Origin: Siniperca chuatsi
Lineage: Eukaryota; Chordata; Actinopteri; Centrarchiformes; Sinipercidae
Direction: 5' to 3'
DNA: 64,000 nt
NCBI RefSeq assembly: GCF_020085105.1
Contig: NC_058059.1
Location: 22,154,042 to 22,218,041 of the forward strand
Of the stretch, positions 48,366-61,800 are shown in pieces. The position numbers were made by a program, and so were the translations under genes. Below the pieces are notes generated by a model. That model saw only the letters and a program-made list of their open reading frames with translations, was not told where the DNA came from and made no database searches. Every line of letters starts with the position of its first letter. Position 1 is the first letter of the stretch.

Positions 48366-48720
48366 AGACCTCCGTGTTCATCAGGTGGTGGTTCTCTAGT
48401 TGGATAAGATCCAGATCTGGCGAGGGTTCTTTTCGTTACGTTGGTCCTGTTCTCTGGAACAAACTGTTTGATGACCTGAGATCTGTCACAACTGTGTTTC
48501 CCTTCCTAAAAGCAAACTGCACACTCCTCTCTTTGCTGTGGACTAGATGTGAGGTTTATCACTGGTATCCCCCCCCCCCCTCTCTTTTCTTTTGTTGCTG
48601 TTGCATTTTCTTGTATGTTATGTATTATATTCCTCTGGACCTGCCACTTGTTGCTTTATGTATTTGAGAGTAAAGCGCATGGAGTTTACTTGTAATGAAA
48701 AGAGATTACATCTACATGAT
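48366..48720 (+). mobile_element. LINE fragment, end of reverse transcriptase ORF (L2/CR1-like)
   Basis: The translated stretch YVGPVLWNKLFDDLRSVTTV matches the well-known C-terminal block of L2-type reverse transcriptases (form: GP.LWN.LP.DLR). It is followed by untranslated LINE tail sequence with a C run at 48570-48579. The frame is short and broken, so it is a dead copy. Confidence 0.75.
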
Positions 48721-49857
48721 TAAGTGACACACAATAACTAACAACTCATCGTGGTTTTAATTGTGCACAGTGTACAGCGTATTTTGAGATATTTGTTGCA
48801 GAGGTGGATGAGACATTGTTTTCAGCAGATGGCAGTGTGGTTTGCAAACGGACACATTTTTACTTTATGGAATTTGGAGTTTATATTTGCAAAAATAAAA
48901 CAAACAAAATTATTTTTTTTTAAATGACTACGAATAACACTTAAGCGGCTTTGTTGAATACTCGATTCTGATTGGTCAATTACTTCCGTTGCTATGGACG
49001 CAGTTCTGATCATAGACTCTCGAGTCCAATCATATCAATCCGCAGAAAGAAGTCCTGTGGCAAAAAAAATCTATTCAATCAATATTTGGTGTCAAATTAT
49101 TGATTTCTTTAGTAAGTATCCGTGTAATACGCGGGATAATGTACAGCGAGCTGGTCATTATTGCGAAATAAAGCCCGACAGGGTGATGCAGGACCCCGAC
49201 GTGAATTAAGATACTGTGTTTCTGTCTACAAATCTGAAATGTGGATTAAAGAAATACTCACATAAATAGAATATAGGTATTATAAATAAAGATGTGGACG
49301 TTATTTCCACATGCATTTTGTTTTTACAGAGCAACAGAGCCAAGCGCATTAAAATATGGAGCAAATGGGGATTTTTTTGACATTAGACCTAGACTCAGCT
49401 TCTGACAGACGGATAACCAATTGTGACGCAACTACTCCTGTCGCAATCCAATGAGGTTATTCTGACAACAAAAAAAAGCTGATTTCATCATGTTGCTTGT
49501 ACCCTTCTGCACTCAAAGCAAACAGCATTATCATTTTTTTTTTTTTTTTTTTTTTTTGACTGAAAATAAGCTCACAGTGTTGTTGGAAACAATCAAGCGC
49601 AGATAAATGAGCAAAACAAAGCTTGTCTGGCTTCGGACTGAAGCTGTGGAAAAGAACTCTGGGTCTCTGTTCATGACTCATTGTGTGAACAGAGGCGGTA
49701 AAAATCTGGCTGTTCAGATTTGATGCATGAGAGTTGCTTCAGAGTGGGAATTCCAGGACTCAGAGAACGGTTGAGTAATCTCCCCCCTGCTGATTATATG
49801 ACCCTGAGTGTTACAGTGCTGGACCAGACGAGAGGGCCAAACTCTGAGGAGCACATC

Positions 49858-52800
49858 ATGAAGGTACTGTAAACTCCACAACCCATTTCCCATTCAGATC
49901 TGGTGACACTATTATATCAAAAATTGGACAGTATTATTATATATTTTTTTGGTTCTGTAAGAAAGAAAAAGTTGAGAAAACTAGAAATGTGAAAGTAACA
50001 AAATAACATTTTTAGTTAGGTGTTTTCATTTCTTACATTTAGGCTTTGAGTTTATCCAACATAGAATTTTTACTTCTGTTAACTTACTCCAGGTTAAAGT
50101 AACTCCCTCTAGAAATTCTCAGTTTATAAACAAGCTTGGATTCCAATTTCCTTGTTTGTTTTTCTTTCATTTATTGTGTCAATCTTTACCACGCATGACA
50201 TTTTTGCTATACCGCTAGCAGTTACAGTAATTCCAGGAACAATATTCTTCTATATGACCTCTGTGACTCAAGTACATTACACAGTAGGGGTTAGTGATGT
50301 GTCGGTCGCGAACGAGTCGAACCGGCTCCCGTCTGAGAGCAGAAATATTTTTTGTTTCATATTATATCACAGAAATTAAATTGTGTAAGTATGTGTCTGT
50401 ATAGAGTTGTGCAATTGTTTATTAACCATACTATTTCATTAGTAGGGTGTTATTTTTATTATACAATGAGGATAGTTATTTGTTGACATATCCCACTTTT
50501 TAACCATCAATATGACAGAATATTTCCATGTATTGCAGATGAAGAATCGTGCAAGTTTATTTCTAGCAACAAATAAGAATGTAATTTAAGGAAATGACCA
50601 GCAGTGGTGGTATTATATGAAGAGCTATTTGAGAACCAAAAGAGCCAGCTATCAGAAAAGAACAGAGATACAAGACTCACTTCAAAGAACTATAATTTTT
50701 AGCGCTACTAGGGGAATAGGAAGAGACTGAATTACATACCTATCTTCATCATGGTTTGCATTTAATTTTAATCAGAGAGAAGCTCATTTGACTTCTCTAA
50801 GAAACATGTATACAATGACACAAAATGGCCTCCATCATGTAACTTTTTTCAAATCAGAAAAAAAAGAATTTCTGGAGAATTCTAACCGTAATGCAATGCA
50901 TGCTGGGAAGTATATGTGAATAAGCTAACAATGTTTCTAAATAACTTCATTTCATGAGTTAAGTAAACAAACCATTGGACATTAAGTGAACCTAACTCAT
51001 AAATATATGTTTTGAAAGTGTAAACAATTTGAACTTGAAACTGACACTTATCTAATCACACTTTAATAATTAAAGTTAATAATAAAAGAAAAGTTCATTT
51101 GATATAACCTGTGAGATTTTAAACATGAAATGAAAATTGGTTTTCCTGCATTCCACAACCAGAGAACACAAGTTAACAGAACTTTCTTGTTTTGAAATGA
51201 ATCACAGATTATGATTCAGGACTCACTCACTTTTGTTGAAACAATAGACTAGCTTGATTTGTTGGCACAATTACATTTTTTTTTTTACTTTAAATGCTAA
51301 TAATTTAGGTTTCAATCGGCCTAATAACTTGTAAATGTTATTTATGCCAAATAATATAAATTGGCATTTTTATGGTGTACAGTCTGTTAATGATCAAGAA
51401 TAATTCTTGGAGAAACTAGGACTTTTATTCATGGTGAATACTGCCAAAATGAGAAGTTTAAAAGTTATTTCCTTCATGTCATGATGATCACTGCTAAAGC
51501 TATTTTTGTCAAGAACAGAACAGTTTTGTTATTATGCTTTTTTGTTATAATTTTTTTTTTAACGTGACTGAGACTGAGTCAGTAGTTTTCTTGCTTTTTG
51601 TGTACAGTTGGATTTGGCTGCAGCTCTGTCGTCTTTGTTGCTCGTCTTTCTGTCTCCAGTTTGGTAGGTGCACACACGAACCACACAAGCTGCCTTTACA
51701 TCTTACTGCAGTATTATCACTTGAAAAATGTCTCTCTTATCCACATTATACATACTCCTGGGAAATAAGAAAGTAGAGTTTTTTAATTTATTGTCAACTG
51801 TGTCACTGTGGTTTTAGCCAGTGCAAAAGAGGAATATAACATAAATATTTTTTAATAATGTCATTGTCTATTCCTCTCAGCTGTCAGCAGCCTGTGAACT
51901 GTATATGGGGGCCTTATGGAGAGTGGTCGGAGTGTGATGGCTGTTCCAGTACAAAGGTACTTCAGAGCACACGCATACTCGTACTGGGACAAAAAAGCAC
52001 CACCCACCAGAACACTTTCGTTGCGATCCCCTTAAATTTGCTTACTGTACAATTCATCCAAACCACTACAAAGCTGAGTAGTAAGTACCGTGGACAAGTG
52101 GACCAGTGTACTCACTCACTCTTGACTGACTCCCTGGTGATCAGAGGTGGAGTACGCATTATCCATACTCAAGTCTACAGCTTCTTCTTCCTCCCTGTCT
52201 CTCTCCCCCACTGCTACCTCAACAACCTGGCTTGACATAATGAGAGAGGGAGAGATAATTACAATTAATTGGGTAGGGTATGATTAGAAATTCAGAGAAT
52301 TGTTAATATTCTCTGACAAAGATGTGCAAAAAGCTGTGCAATTTGAACAATATCATACTGGTAATGGCCAAATAGTTGTTTATTCCGTTAATGCATGGAA
52401 CTGTTCCATCTCATTTCATTAGATACTAACTAACTATTAGATTCATGCAGACTTCAAGTATCCAAATATTGATGATGACTATTGCATAAGGTGTTTTCAC
52501 AGTTAATAGATCACCTGTTTGTTTTATATTAACGTTCAGAGAGGAGTAATAAGTTAAGGATGTGCTTGTTTGTTTGGGGAGTTTTAGCTACAGTTGACCT
52601 CAGCATGCGCACTGGTGCTCACGTGCCTACCACGTGAACGTGCAGCACCAACAGTTTGAACATACTGTAGGTGGAGAAAGGTCTGGAGTAGGCTACATGT
52701 ATGTGTCACCCCACAGATAGTAATAATCCATACCACATACTGTTTATAATGCCTGAAAATACACATAGGAAAACTTTGTTGCCTGTTGTTGGAAATGAAA

Positions 52801-55800
52801 ACTATTTTTTCACTGTACTATGCTAATACATAAGCAGGCATACATTTTAGCACAGTAGAGCTACAGATGTTACCTATTGTACAGCCTTTTCATGCATCTT
52901 TATCAAGGGAATAATATGATCAGTGGTGGAATAAAGTACTGTACTTAAGAACAAATTTAAGGTACTTGTACCCTACTTGAGTATTTACATTTAATGAAAC
53001 GTTCTACTTCTACTCCACTACATTTGTCTGATTTGTCATTTACAGCTTTAGTTACTAGTTACCTTTTAGATTACAATTTGTCATACCCTTCCCATGCCCT
53101 TAAAACAATGTATCTCCAGTTTTGGTGATTAAGAGCTTTGTAGGTGAGGAGAAGGATTTTAAATTCTATTCTAGATTTTACAGGGAGCCAGTGCAGAGAA
53201 GCTAATACTGGAGAAATATGATCTTTTTTCCTAGTTCTTGTCAGTACATGTGCTGCAGCATTCTGGATCAACTGGAGAGTTTTAAGGGACAGCCTGATAA
53301 TAAGGAATTGCAATAATCCAGCCTAGAAGTAACAAATGCATGGACTAGTTTTTTGGCATCCATAAGTAAAGGATCTGAAAATTTCTTCCACCACTGATTA
53401 TGATACTATATGGACCTAGGTCACGCACTGCTTAGCCAGCCGAAGTTGCAATGGCATTAGGGAACTATGATAGTCTACAAAAACAATGCCTCAATACCAA
53501 ATAGCGTAATGACCAGCAGTAGAGGATGCATGCTACTTGGTGACATAGTGGCTACTTGCAGGGCTAGTTGGTGAACTGCTGTAGCTGGCAAACTAGCTGG
53601 TTTAAGTGCTGGTGTGACAGGGCCTACAGAGTTTCTACAAACAGTAAATATATTCAGACTCTAATCATTTCATTTGTTCCCTTCTTTAATTCATTTCATG
53701 TTTATTATCACTTCCTTTTCAGGTGCGGACTCGCCATGTTCAGGTGTACGCCCAGTTTGGGGGCGTACCATGTTCAGGAGAAGCCACACAAACACAACCA
53801 TGTGTTCCACAGAAAGGATGTCCCCTGGAAACAGGCTGTGGAGACAGGTTCCGCTGCACCTCTGGTATGTTGCAACATATATCGTATTTAAAGGTGCCAT
53901 TGATAACACTGATAACATCCAGCCACTAAATGACACACTCCCCCTCCCCCCTTCCATTCCATGGTTGAGTGGAGTGAGACTCAGACTCAGTCATATCAAG
54001 TGATGAATCTTTCGTGATAAAGTAATGAATTAATTTTACAACATATAGCTATACATTAGCTATAGATTTAGGTTACTAGATAACACAGTGGTGTTATCTA
54101 TGGTAATCTCAGGATATGGCTAGCTAGCTTTAGGTAACCCTATTTTCCCCATCATTTAATAATTATATGGGCAATAATTATTGCAACACTTAACGTAAAA
54201 TGACATTTTAATCATTCTTACACTATAAGACATTAGATAAATATTTACATTTACATATTTACACAGTGCTCGACATTAAACTGCAGTAAAAGTTGACGTT
54301 AGCTAGCATGTAGACATTTTGGGTCTAAAGACTTTAATGAGCAGATTTACAGTACTTTAATTAAACTTCGACATGCCACATTGGTAATATATACTGGGAT
54401 CCCATGTCCACTCCGTTCTTAAAGAAGAGTGACCGTGTTTTCATAAGCAGACCAGTCTGCCAACGGCCCAGACGGACCAGTGACTGGTCAGTCAACTTGC
54501 CCTGCATAAACATTTACTGGCCCCTTTTGATGGGAATTACGGATCTTTGAAGGGAGCCGGATCTTATGGCTCCGTTCCTTTCCAAGAGTCGGTTCTTTCA
54601 GCCCCCAAAGAGCTCTTCATTATGTACCACTTCTGCTGGTCACTGCCTCAGTTAAATAATTACTTATTTGTTGCAAGAAATAAACATGCAAGATTCTTCA
54701 TCTGCAATACACTGAAAAATTCAGTTATATAGATGGTTAAAAAGTAAGAAATGTCAAGTATAACTATCCTAGTTGTATAGCAAAAACAACACCCTACTAA
54801 TGAAATAGTAGGCTATGGCTAATAAATAATTGCGCAACGCTATACAGACACCAACTGTATATATTTCAATTTCATTTGTATAGTATAATCTGAAACAGAG
54901 GGGGGGGGGGGGTCAGACCAGGGCTCAGACCAGCTCCCATCGTTCACTTAAGGGAGCCGACTCTATGAGCCAACTCGTTCACGACTGACACCCTGGCCCA
55001 CTTCTAAATCTTCTTTATAACATTACATTGTTTGAGGAAATATAACGTTAACGTTAGATAAATGGACGCAACGTCACTAATGCTAATGTAGCTCCTCAGG
55101 GATTGACGCTGTTATTTTTCTAATTTTGAAAATCTAACCGGTGACAACACATTAGTTAAGGTTTTAACGACTGTGACTGTCGGTGTTTGTGGTTTATTTT
55201 GTTTAAATATGCAGAACTGTAATTTAATGGGTTATTGTTGTTCGGACGATTAAGCTAAGTTAGCTAATATGTGCTAACATAAGTGTCAGTTTTTTCCACA
55301 CTAACTGGCAACTATACCATGTGATACCAACATTGTTATACTATTGGCTCACAAGCCTTGTTAGAAGCAGGAATCAAATGTCAGACATCTCACGCAGAGA
55401 TAAACAATACATTCATTGTGGACCTGTCAAGATGTTTAAAATGATTAATTCACAATAATATGTTTTTCTTTTTTAGGAAAAGTCATACTTTTATTCCACA
55501 CCTTTCTAAAAGCTCTGTGGATGTCTTTTTTATAAAATATTCATCTACATAAAAATGTTATCAATATAAACTTTAACATAGTGTGCCTAAGCTAGTTTTC
55601 AAAACATTGCTGTGCATTTGTATTTTTATCAAAAAACAACAAATGTGCCACAATACCTATTTATTTGTTCATTTATTTATAGCTTTGAATTTTTTAGGTT
55701 TAAAGTAAGGTTAATTTTTTGGTTAAGGTTTTCACCTTCACGAAGGGTTTCACTTGATATGTCTCAGTAGTCACCATTACTCAATATTCTATTATACATT

Positions 55801-58800
55801 ATATAATTTAAAAAGATATAATAAAAGAAGGACCTCTTTACTTTTTTCTCTTTTCTTTTCTAAGAAATAGAGACATAACTCTTGCAATGTGGAATTAAAA
55901 TTCATCATTGAAACCCTGATGCAGGTCAGTGTATCAGCCAGTCTCTGGTGTGTAACGGAGACCAGGACTGTGAGGATGGCCTGGATGAGAGACTCTGTGA
56001 TCACGACAGCAGCCAGTCATCATGTGACCTCGACAAAACACCTCCCAACTCTGACTTCACAGGCAGAGGGTGAGTAGCCACAACTCCAACACCAGGAAAC
56101 AGGGTCTTTACTGTAACTAGTGAGTTTAAATAATAGCTTCATATCTGATTGTAAATCAGCATGTCATGTATGGGGTGAAAAATATGTCACCTATTGGATA
56201 AAAGTCCATCAAATGGATTTGTTGTGTCATGTTTTACAGGTACGACGTGCTTACAGGCAAACTGAGAGCAGGTGTGATCAACACTCTAAGCTTTGGAGGG
56301 CAGTGCAGGAAGGTTTTCAGTGGTGACCATAAAGTCTATTACAGACTGCCACAGAACATCCTCAGGTACAACTTTGAGGTAAGTCGAAGAAGAGATGTAT
56401 GTTTTGTGGTCATGTTCACAGATAAGGGGCAAAGGCCCTCTGCAGCAAATGTGATATGATCAATTCATTAATCTCACAGGATCGACCGACAGACTAGAGA
56501 CCTGCCATCCCTAGAGCCAAATGTTGCCTTTTTTGTGCTGCAGGTGAAAGTAGACAATGATGAGAGCGATGAATCCTATGAGAGCTCCTGGTCTTACATG
56601 CAGCACATCCAGTCCAACGCCTTGGTGGGACACGACCGTCGCACTTTCCACAAAGAGCTCACCGACAATAAGGTAATGATACAACCTGGTCTGCTTTACG
56701 AATTGCTTACTTTAGACTTCTTACTGTAAGTGTTGAACAAACTGACAGATTGGCCTGATATTGCTGTCCTTGGGCTCACTAGTTGGGTTAAAGGCTTCAA
56801 TTTACCAGCTTACAGGAAATGACATCCCAGTCTTTTATATCTGTTGTCCAGGCCTATAGACTTATAATCCTGAAGAATAAAGTGGAGCTGGCCCAGTTCC
56901 AAAACACAGCCCCCCAGTATCTGACTCTGGCTGAAGGCTTCTGGAAGGCCTTGTCCTCGCTGCCGTTAACATACGACTACTCTGCCTACCAGCGGCTGTT
57001 TCAGACATATGGCACACACTACCTCTCAGAGGGCTCGCTGGGAGGCGAATACCAAGCCTTGTTGGAGTTAGACCGTCAGGCGCTCTCATCGACCAGTAAG
57101 AACTTTTGGTGTGAATATTGTTGCTATTGACATTAGTGCTTTTACATACCCAGAAATCCTGATTCAGCACATAAAATCTGAAGCAGAGTGAATGTGATGT
57201 GTTGATGTGTTGTATTTTTAGGGGATATTGGGAATTTGTTTCTTGCAATGGCTTGGTATTTGTATCTTCTTGGTAATCTAGTCTACTGTTAGATTTTTGG
57301 TTCCCCTGCCACATGAACAAGTAGAAAAGTAAGCCACCAACAGTACATGTTCTTGTTAAAGACAACTTTTATCAAATATAGATTGACTAAAAAAAAGTTG
57401 CTAATAAATTTAGAATATAAAATAATGCAGACATGCAATTGAATTAGGTACACATATTAAATAAAAAAGAGTTTAATCCCAATAAAAGCAGTAACATTTC
57501 TGATTTTGTGTCTCATGCCAGCACGTCTCCTAAATAGATTATATTATATATATTATATACGCTTATATTTTCTATGTACTGAAATTTGATGCCTGTCAGC
57601 TAATAATTTGACCTGTTTGGTATCTCTTGCTCCTGCCTTATTTGTGTAAAGGTACAACAGATATAGAGTACCAGAGGTGTTGGAGAAAGGTGAAACGCCG
57701 TCTCTTCAGGAAGAAAGTCAAAACCGTTTGTGAAAAACTGACAAAATCTTTATCGTCCAGCCACGGTGAGTGAGTTTATTTAGAGTTTCAAACCACAGTT
57801 TTCCCTGGCAGGTCAAAGAAATCAGTTCAGTACAATTTAATTTTGTCAAGTTTGGATTTAAATAAACAAAATTAAATTAAACTGGACTATCACAATTTAG
57901 CCTGAGCTCTGTTGTCATTTGTCTGCAGGACAGAACGTAAACAAGATGCCCATTAAGGTCAACGTTTTCGGAGGAGATCCGGCCTTTATAGGTGCTCTAA
58001 CTGTTCTGGATCTGGAAAATCCAGAAGCTAACGGAGAGGTCTACGACAACTGGGCCTCATCTGTCAAAGACTTCCCTGAAGTCACAGACCAGAAGGTATG
58101 GCAGTCAGTCAGGCAGTTATATATACTAATAAAATATGTAAAAGCGTTGTTTACATTTTTTGTATTCCTTTTACTTACATTTGCTTTCTATACATATTGA
58201 TTTTATTTTAATAATAACAACAACTGTAGTAGCAGTTGTCGAGCAGGGACACGGGGGCAGCAGGTGGCCCACAACCACAGATCCAGACTCTGCAGCTCTG
58301 GAGGCAGAAATACCTGCTGAAAGCGACAGAAGGAGAGAGGAGAGAAATGAGAAAGCACAGAACTATGGGAGAGAGAAGATGCTGTTAGTAACATGCAGTA
58401 ATGGGATAAAAATGCATACAGATGGAGAGCGAGAGGAAAGAGGTGCATCATGGGAAGTCTCCCGGCAGTCTAGGCCTATAGCAGCATAACTAAGGGATAG
58501 TTATTTCAGACGTAATAGACGAAGTAGACAAAAGCAGCTTCTCATTTTTAACCAGCAACCATCGATTGTGCACAACTGTTGCTGGCACATTTTACTAGCT
58601 GTAGCTTGCTAGCTAATTAACATGAACTCCATGAGCTGGTTGAAAACTGTGTCTCAGGCTGACCCGTTTAAAAATCACAATCCTGCAAAAAGGCTCTTAA
58701 AAATTCACTTCAAAATACTCAGCATCCTCACCATGTAGAAGACATAGAAATATAGGTGCAGCAGTGTTCTTGCATTGCAGGGTGGAGATATTTAGCCTAA

Positions 58801-61800
58801 GTATTATATAACAGTACAGTTTGATGATGGAAAATATAAGATTACACTGCTGTTTCATTCCAACATAACCCCAGTTCAGTTGCTTACTATACAACAGCGT
58901 AATTGGACAAGCAAAGGTTAGATTCATGTTTTATTGTTTGTGTTTTCAAACAATATCTTTGAAGTGGCTTTTAGTATGAAGACTCACCAATGTGTTTGGC
59001 AATCGATTTTGGCTGAGCTACTAACGTTAGCCTAAACTCTGATATAGTTGCATCCTTGACTGGCTCCCGCACAGTGTGCCAGTCCTGAACAGGGCTTTTT
59101 CAAACGTAACATGTAACCTCACAAAATAACATAGTTAGCTAATGATGATGCTTAGCCTTGGAATGCTAGGTTACTACTGTAGGTAAGCTAGTTAGCTAGG
59201 CATGCTAATGTTTGCATGTCCTGTGAGTGCTAAAAGATTATTTTCTGTACATAATAATAAATACATAATTTACTAATTAATAACAAAAGGCAATTTTAAT
59301 GCATATATTAATGTATTTCTATTAATTATCCCTGAATGAGTATTTTGTTTGTCATGTTTTGGATGTTTGGAACGTCTAGTATACTGTGTATTTCTTCCTT
59401 TTCTATATAGGTGAGGCAAGGCAGCTTTATTTATATAGCACATTTCAAACACAGAGGCAATTCAAAGTGCTTTACAGGCAAAGAAAATCATTTGATTTAG
59501 ATTTGAAAGTGGCTAGGGTTGAGGCACATTTGAGATTATCAGGCAGTTGGAGTTGGAGTATGCACATTAATAAACTGTAAACTTGTTTTCCAGCTGCGTC
59601 CTCTGTATGAGCTGGTGAAGGAAGTGCAGTGTGCAGGTCTGAAGAAGGTCCACCTGAAAAGAGCCACAGAGGAGTACATGGCAAAGGAGCATCCCTGTCA
59701 CTGCCAGCCCTGCCAGAACAACGGCCAGCCACTGCTGACGGGCTCAGAGTGTCGCTGCGTCTGCCGGCCGGGAACCTCAGGACAAGCCTGTCAGAATGGA
59801 GCTGTGATTGGAGAACAACCAGGTAAGCAAACAAAAGACTCTGAGGGGATAATGGTTTAGTTTAGGTTAAAAATGATAAAAACCAGATTCAGTTCAAAAT
59901 TAAATCTGTTAAAGATTTAAAAGTCAAACATAAATGTCCATGTTAGGATCATTATAAAAGAAATGGTATTGACAAAAAATGACCCCTAAATAGAGCCATT
60001 TGCTTTCAGCTGTCACATCTAAATATAAACACATCTACACAATAAATACTAAAATATTAAAAGAAAAAAGAAAACCAAACAGTGTAACATTTGTAATTTT
60101 CATACTTGCGTTAGAAAAAATGACATCTTGCAGAGAGGCTCAATTGAGTTTTCTTTCAGTAGCAGCACCTTAGGAACTATCTAAACGAATTGTCTCTGTT
60201 GTCAATTTAAATATAAACACTTACCAAGATTTGAAGATTTAATACAAATTCTAACATAGATTAAAAATAATCCTCTACAGTTTAAAATTTAGTGTGGCAG
60301 AATTACAAAACAAACAAAGATTTAATCCAGATTTAAAATTAATCCAAGTTGGTCTAACCCATTTTCATTTATTATATTTTACAAGCCCTCTAATGAAAAA
60401 TTCTTTACCTATGATTTAGAAAAGGAAAAAAAAGAAAAAAGTTCAAGGGGTCAAGATTTAAGTTTTATGTTACTGTGGTGTCCAGTCAGTATGACAAACT
60501 CCTTTAGAAACAAGACAGCACAACCACATCTTTTCCTCTCTCAGGGGTGATCCATGGCAGCTGGAGCTGCTGGTCCTCCTGGGGATCCTGCTCTGGAGGT
60601 CAAAGGTCAAGGACCCGAAGCTGCAACAACCCCGCCCCCAGCAGAGGTGGCCACCACTGCTCCGGACTGCAGGTGGAGCAGAAGCCTTGTGAGGACACAG
60701 ACATCCAGTACTTACAGTAAGGACACATGCACATGTCATGTAGTAGTATGACACAGAGCTACCCTAACACTAACCTTAACCCAAAACAAGTCTTAACCCT
60801 AAAATGTAATGGTTTATCTTGTGGGAACCAGATTTGTGTTACAAAATGGGAGATCTTTGCCCCCAAAGCATAATTAAAACCACTTCTCAGACTATGTTTT
60901 TAATATTTTTTTCATATCTTGAGGACCACAGAGGAAATAGGACTTTTTGTGATATCCTTGATGATTTGATTCTATGTAGATTTGAAAGTGACCAATTAAT
61001 GATCATGTCCTCATAATACAATGCAATCTAATCCAAATTGTTGTTTGAAATATCAGAGATGCTTAATAAGCAGCGGGTGCCTGTAGTATTTTAGTTTTCT
61101 CACTGTAAACTGTTTTTGTGCAGGATGATGGAGCCCCAGTGCTTCAGTCTCTCTGTGACTCCACCAAAGACATGTGGGCCACCTCCAAACCTCAGGAATG
61201 GATTTATTCAGGTAAGTTTGCTTGATTGATGCTGTATTTCCATTTATGTAAACTTTGGAGGCCACTAGGCTCTTTGGTTTCCAAAAAAGTGAGAGAAAAG
61301 GTTGCAAAACTGTATTAAACTTGTACCTCTTTTGTTATTATTCTGGAGTTTCTCTGTTGTTCTTAGTTATTGTATGGCAAATAGTAGAGGAGGTGATTAA
61401 GTGCATGTTATGGATTATAGCTGCTGTTGTATTTTTTTCTCAGAATCCCAGAGATTTTTATGTGGTTGGAAACACGGTGGAGTACTCCTGCATAGACGGT
61501 CATTACCTCAGTGGAGGCGCTGTGGCTGAATGCACTGAAAACCAGAAGTGGAGGACAGGAGCGATGGTTTGTAAAAGTACGTCTTCACCTCATTAACTCA
61601 CCTCATTAAGGAAGGTTATATATTCGGTTCTATTGTTTGTTCATTAACAGAATATTTTAGGAACGACTTACTGTAACAGATTTAAATTGATTAGTTTTTG
61701 TTGCCGATCACACCACCATGTGGCCATTTGTAAAGCATGGTATGTTTTGGCTCATAAATATTTTGCTCCTGGATTCTTTGTTCAGGATGAATCCTTCAGT

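Larger units (their letters stand above)
44731..49857. other. Intergenic between ghr and c7 (head-to-head)
   Basis: No coding exon was recognised. This 5-kb stretch separates the divergent ghr and c7 genes. It contains a (CA)n run (45489-45530), two copies of a dispersed repeat (45611-45935 and 46136-46625), a near-perfect hairpin (47099-47178), an L2-like LINE fragment (48366-48720) and a 20-plus-base T run (49534-49557). Confidence 0.6.

Noticed and set aside
53691-54003. Frames of 88-109 codons around c7 exon 4
   Set aside because: They are shadow frames of the exon that encodes the TSP1/LDL-A part of C7.
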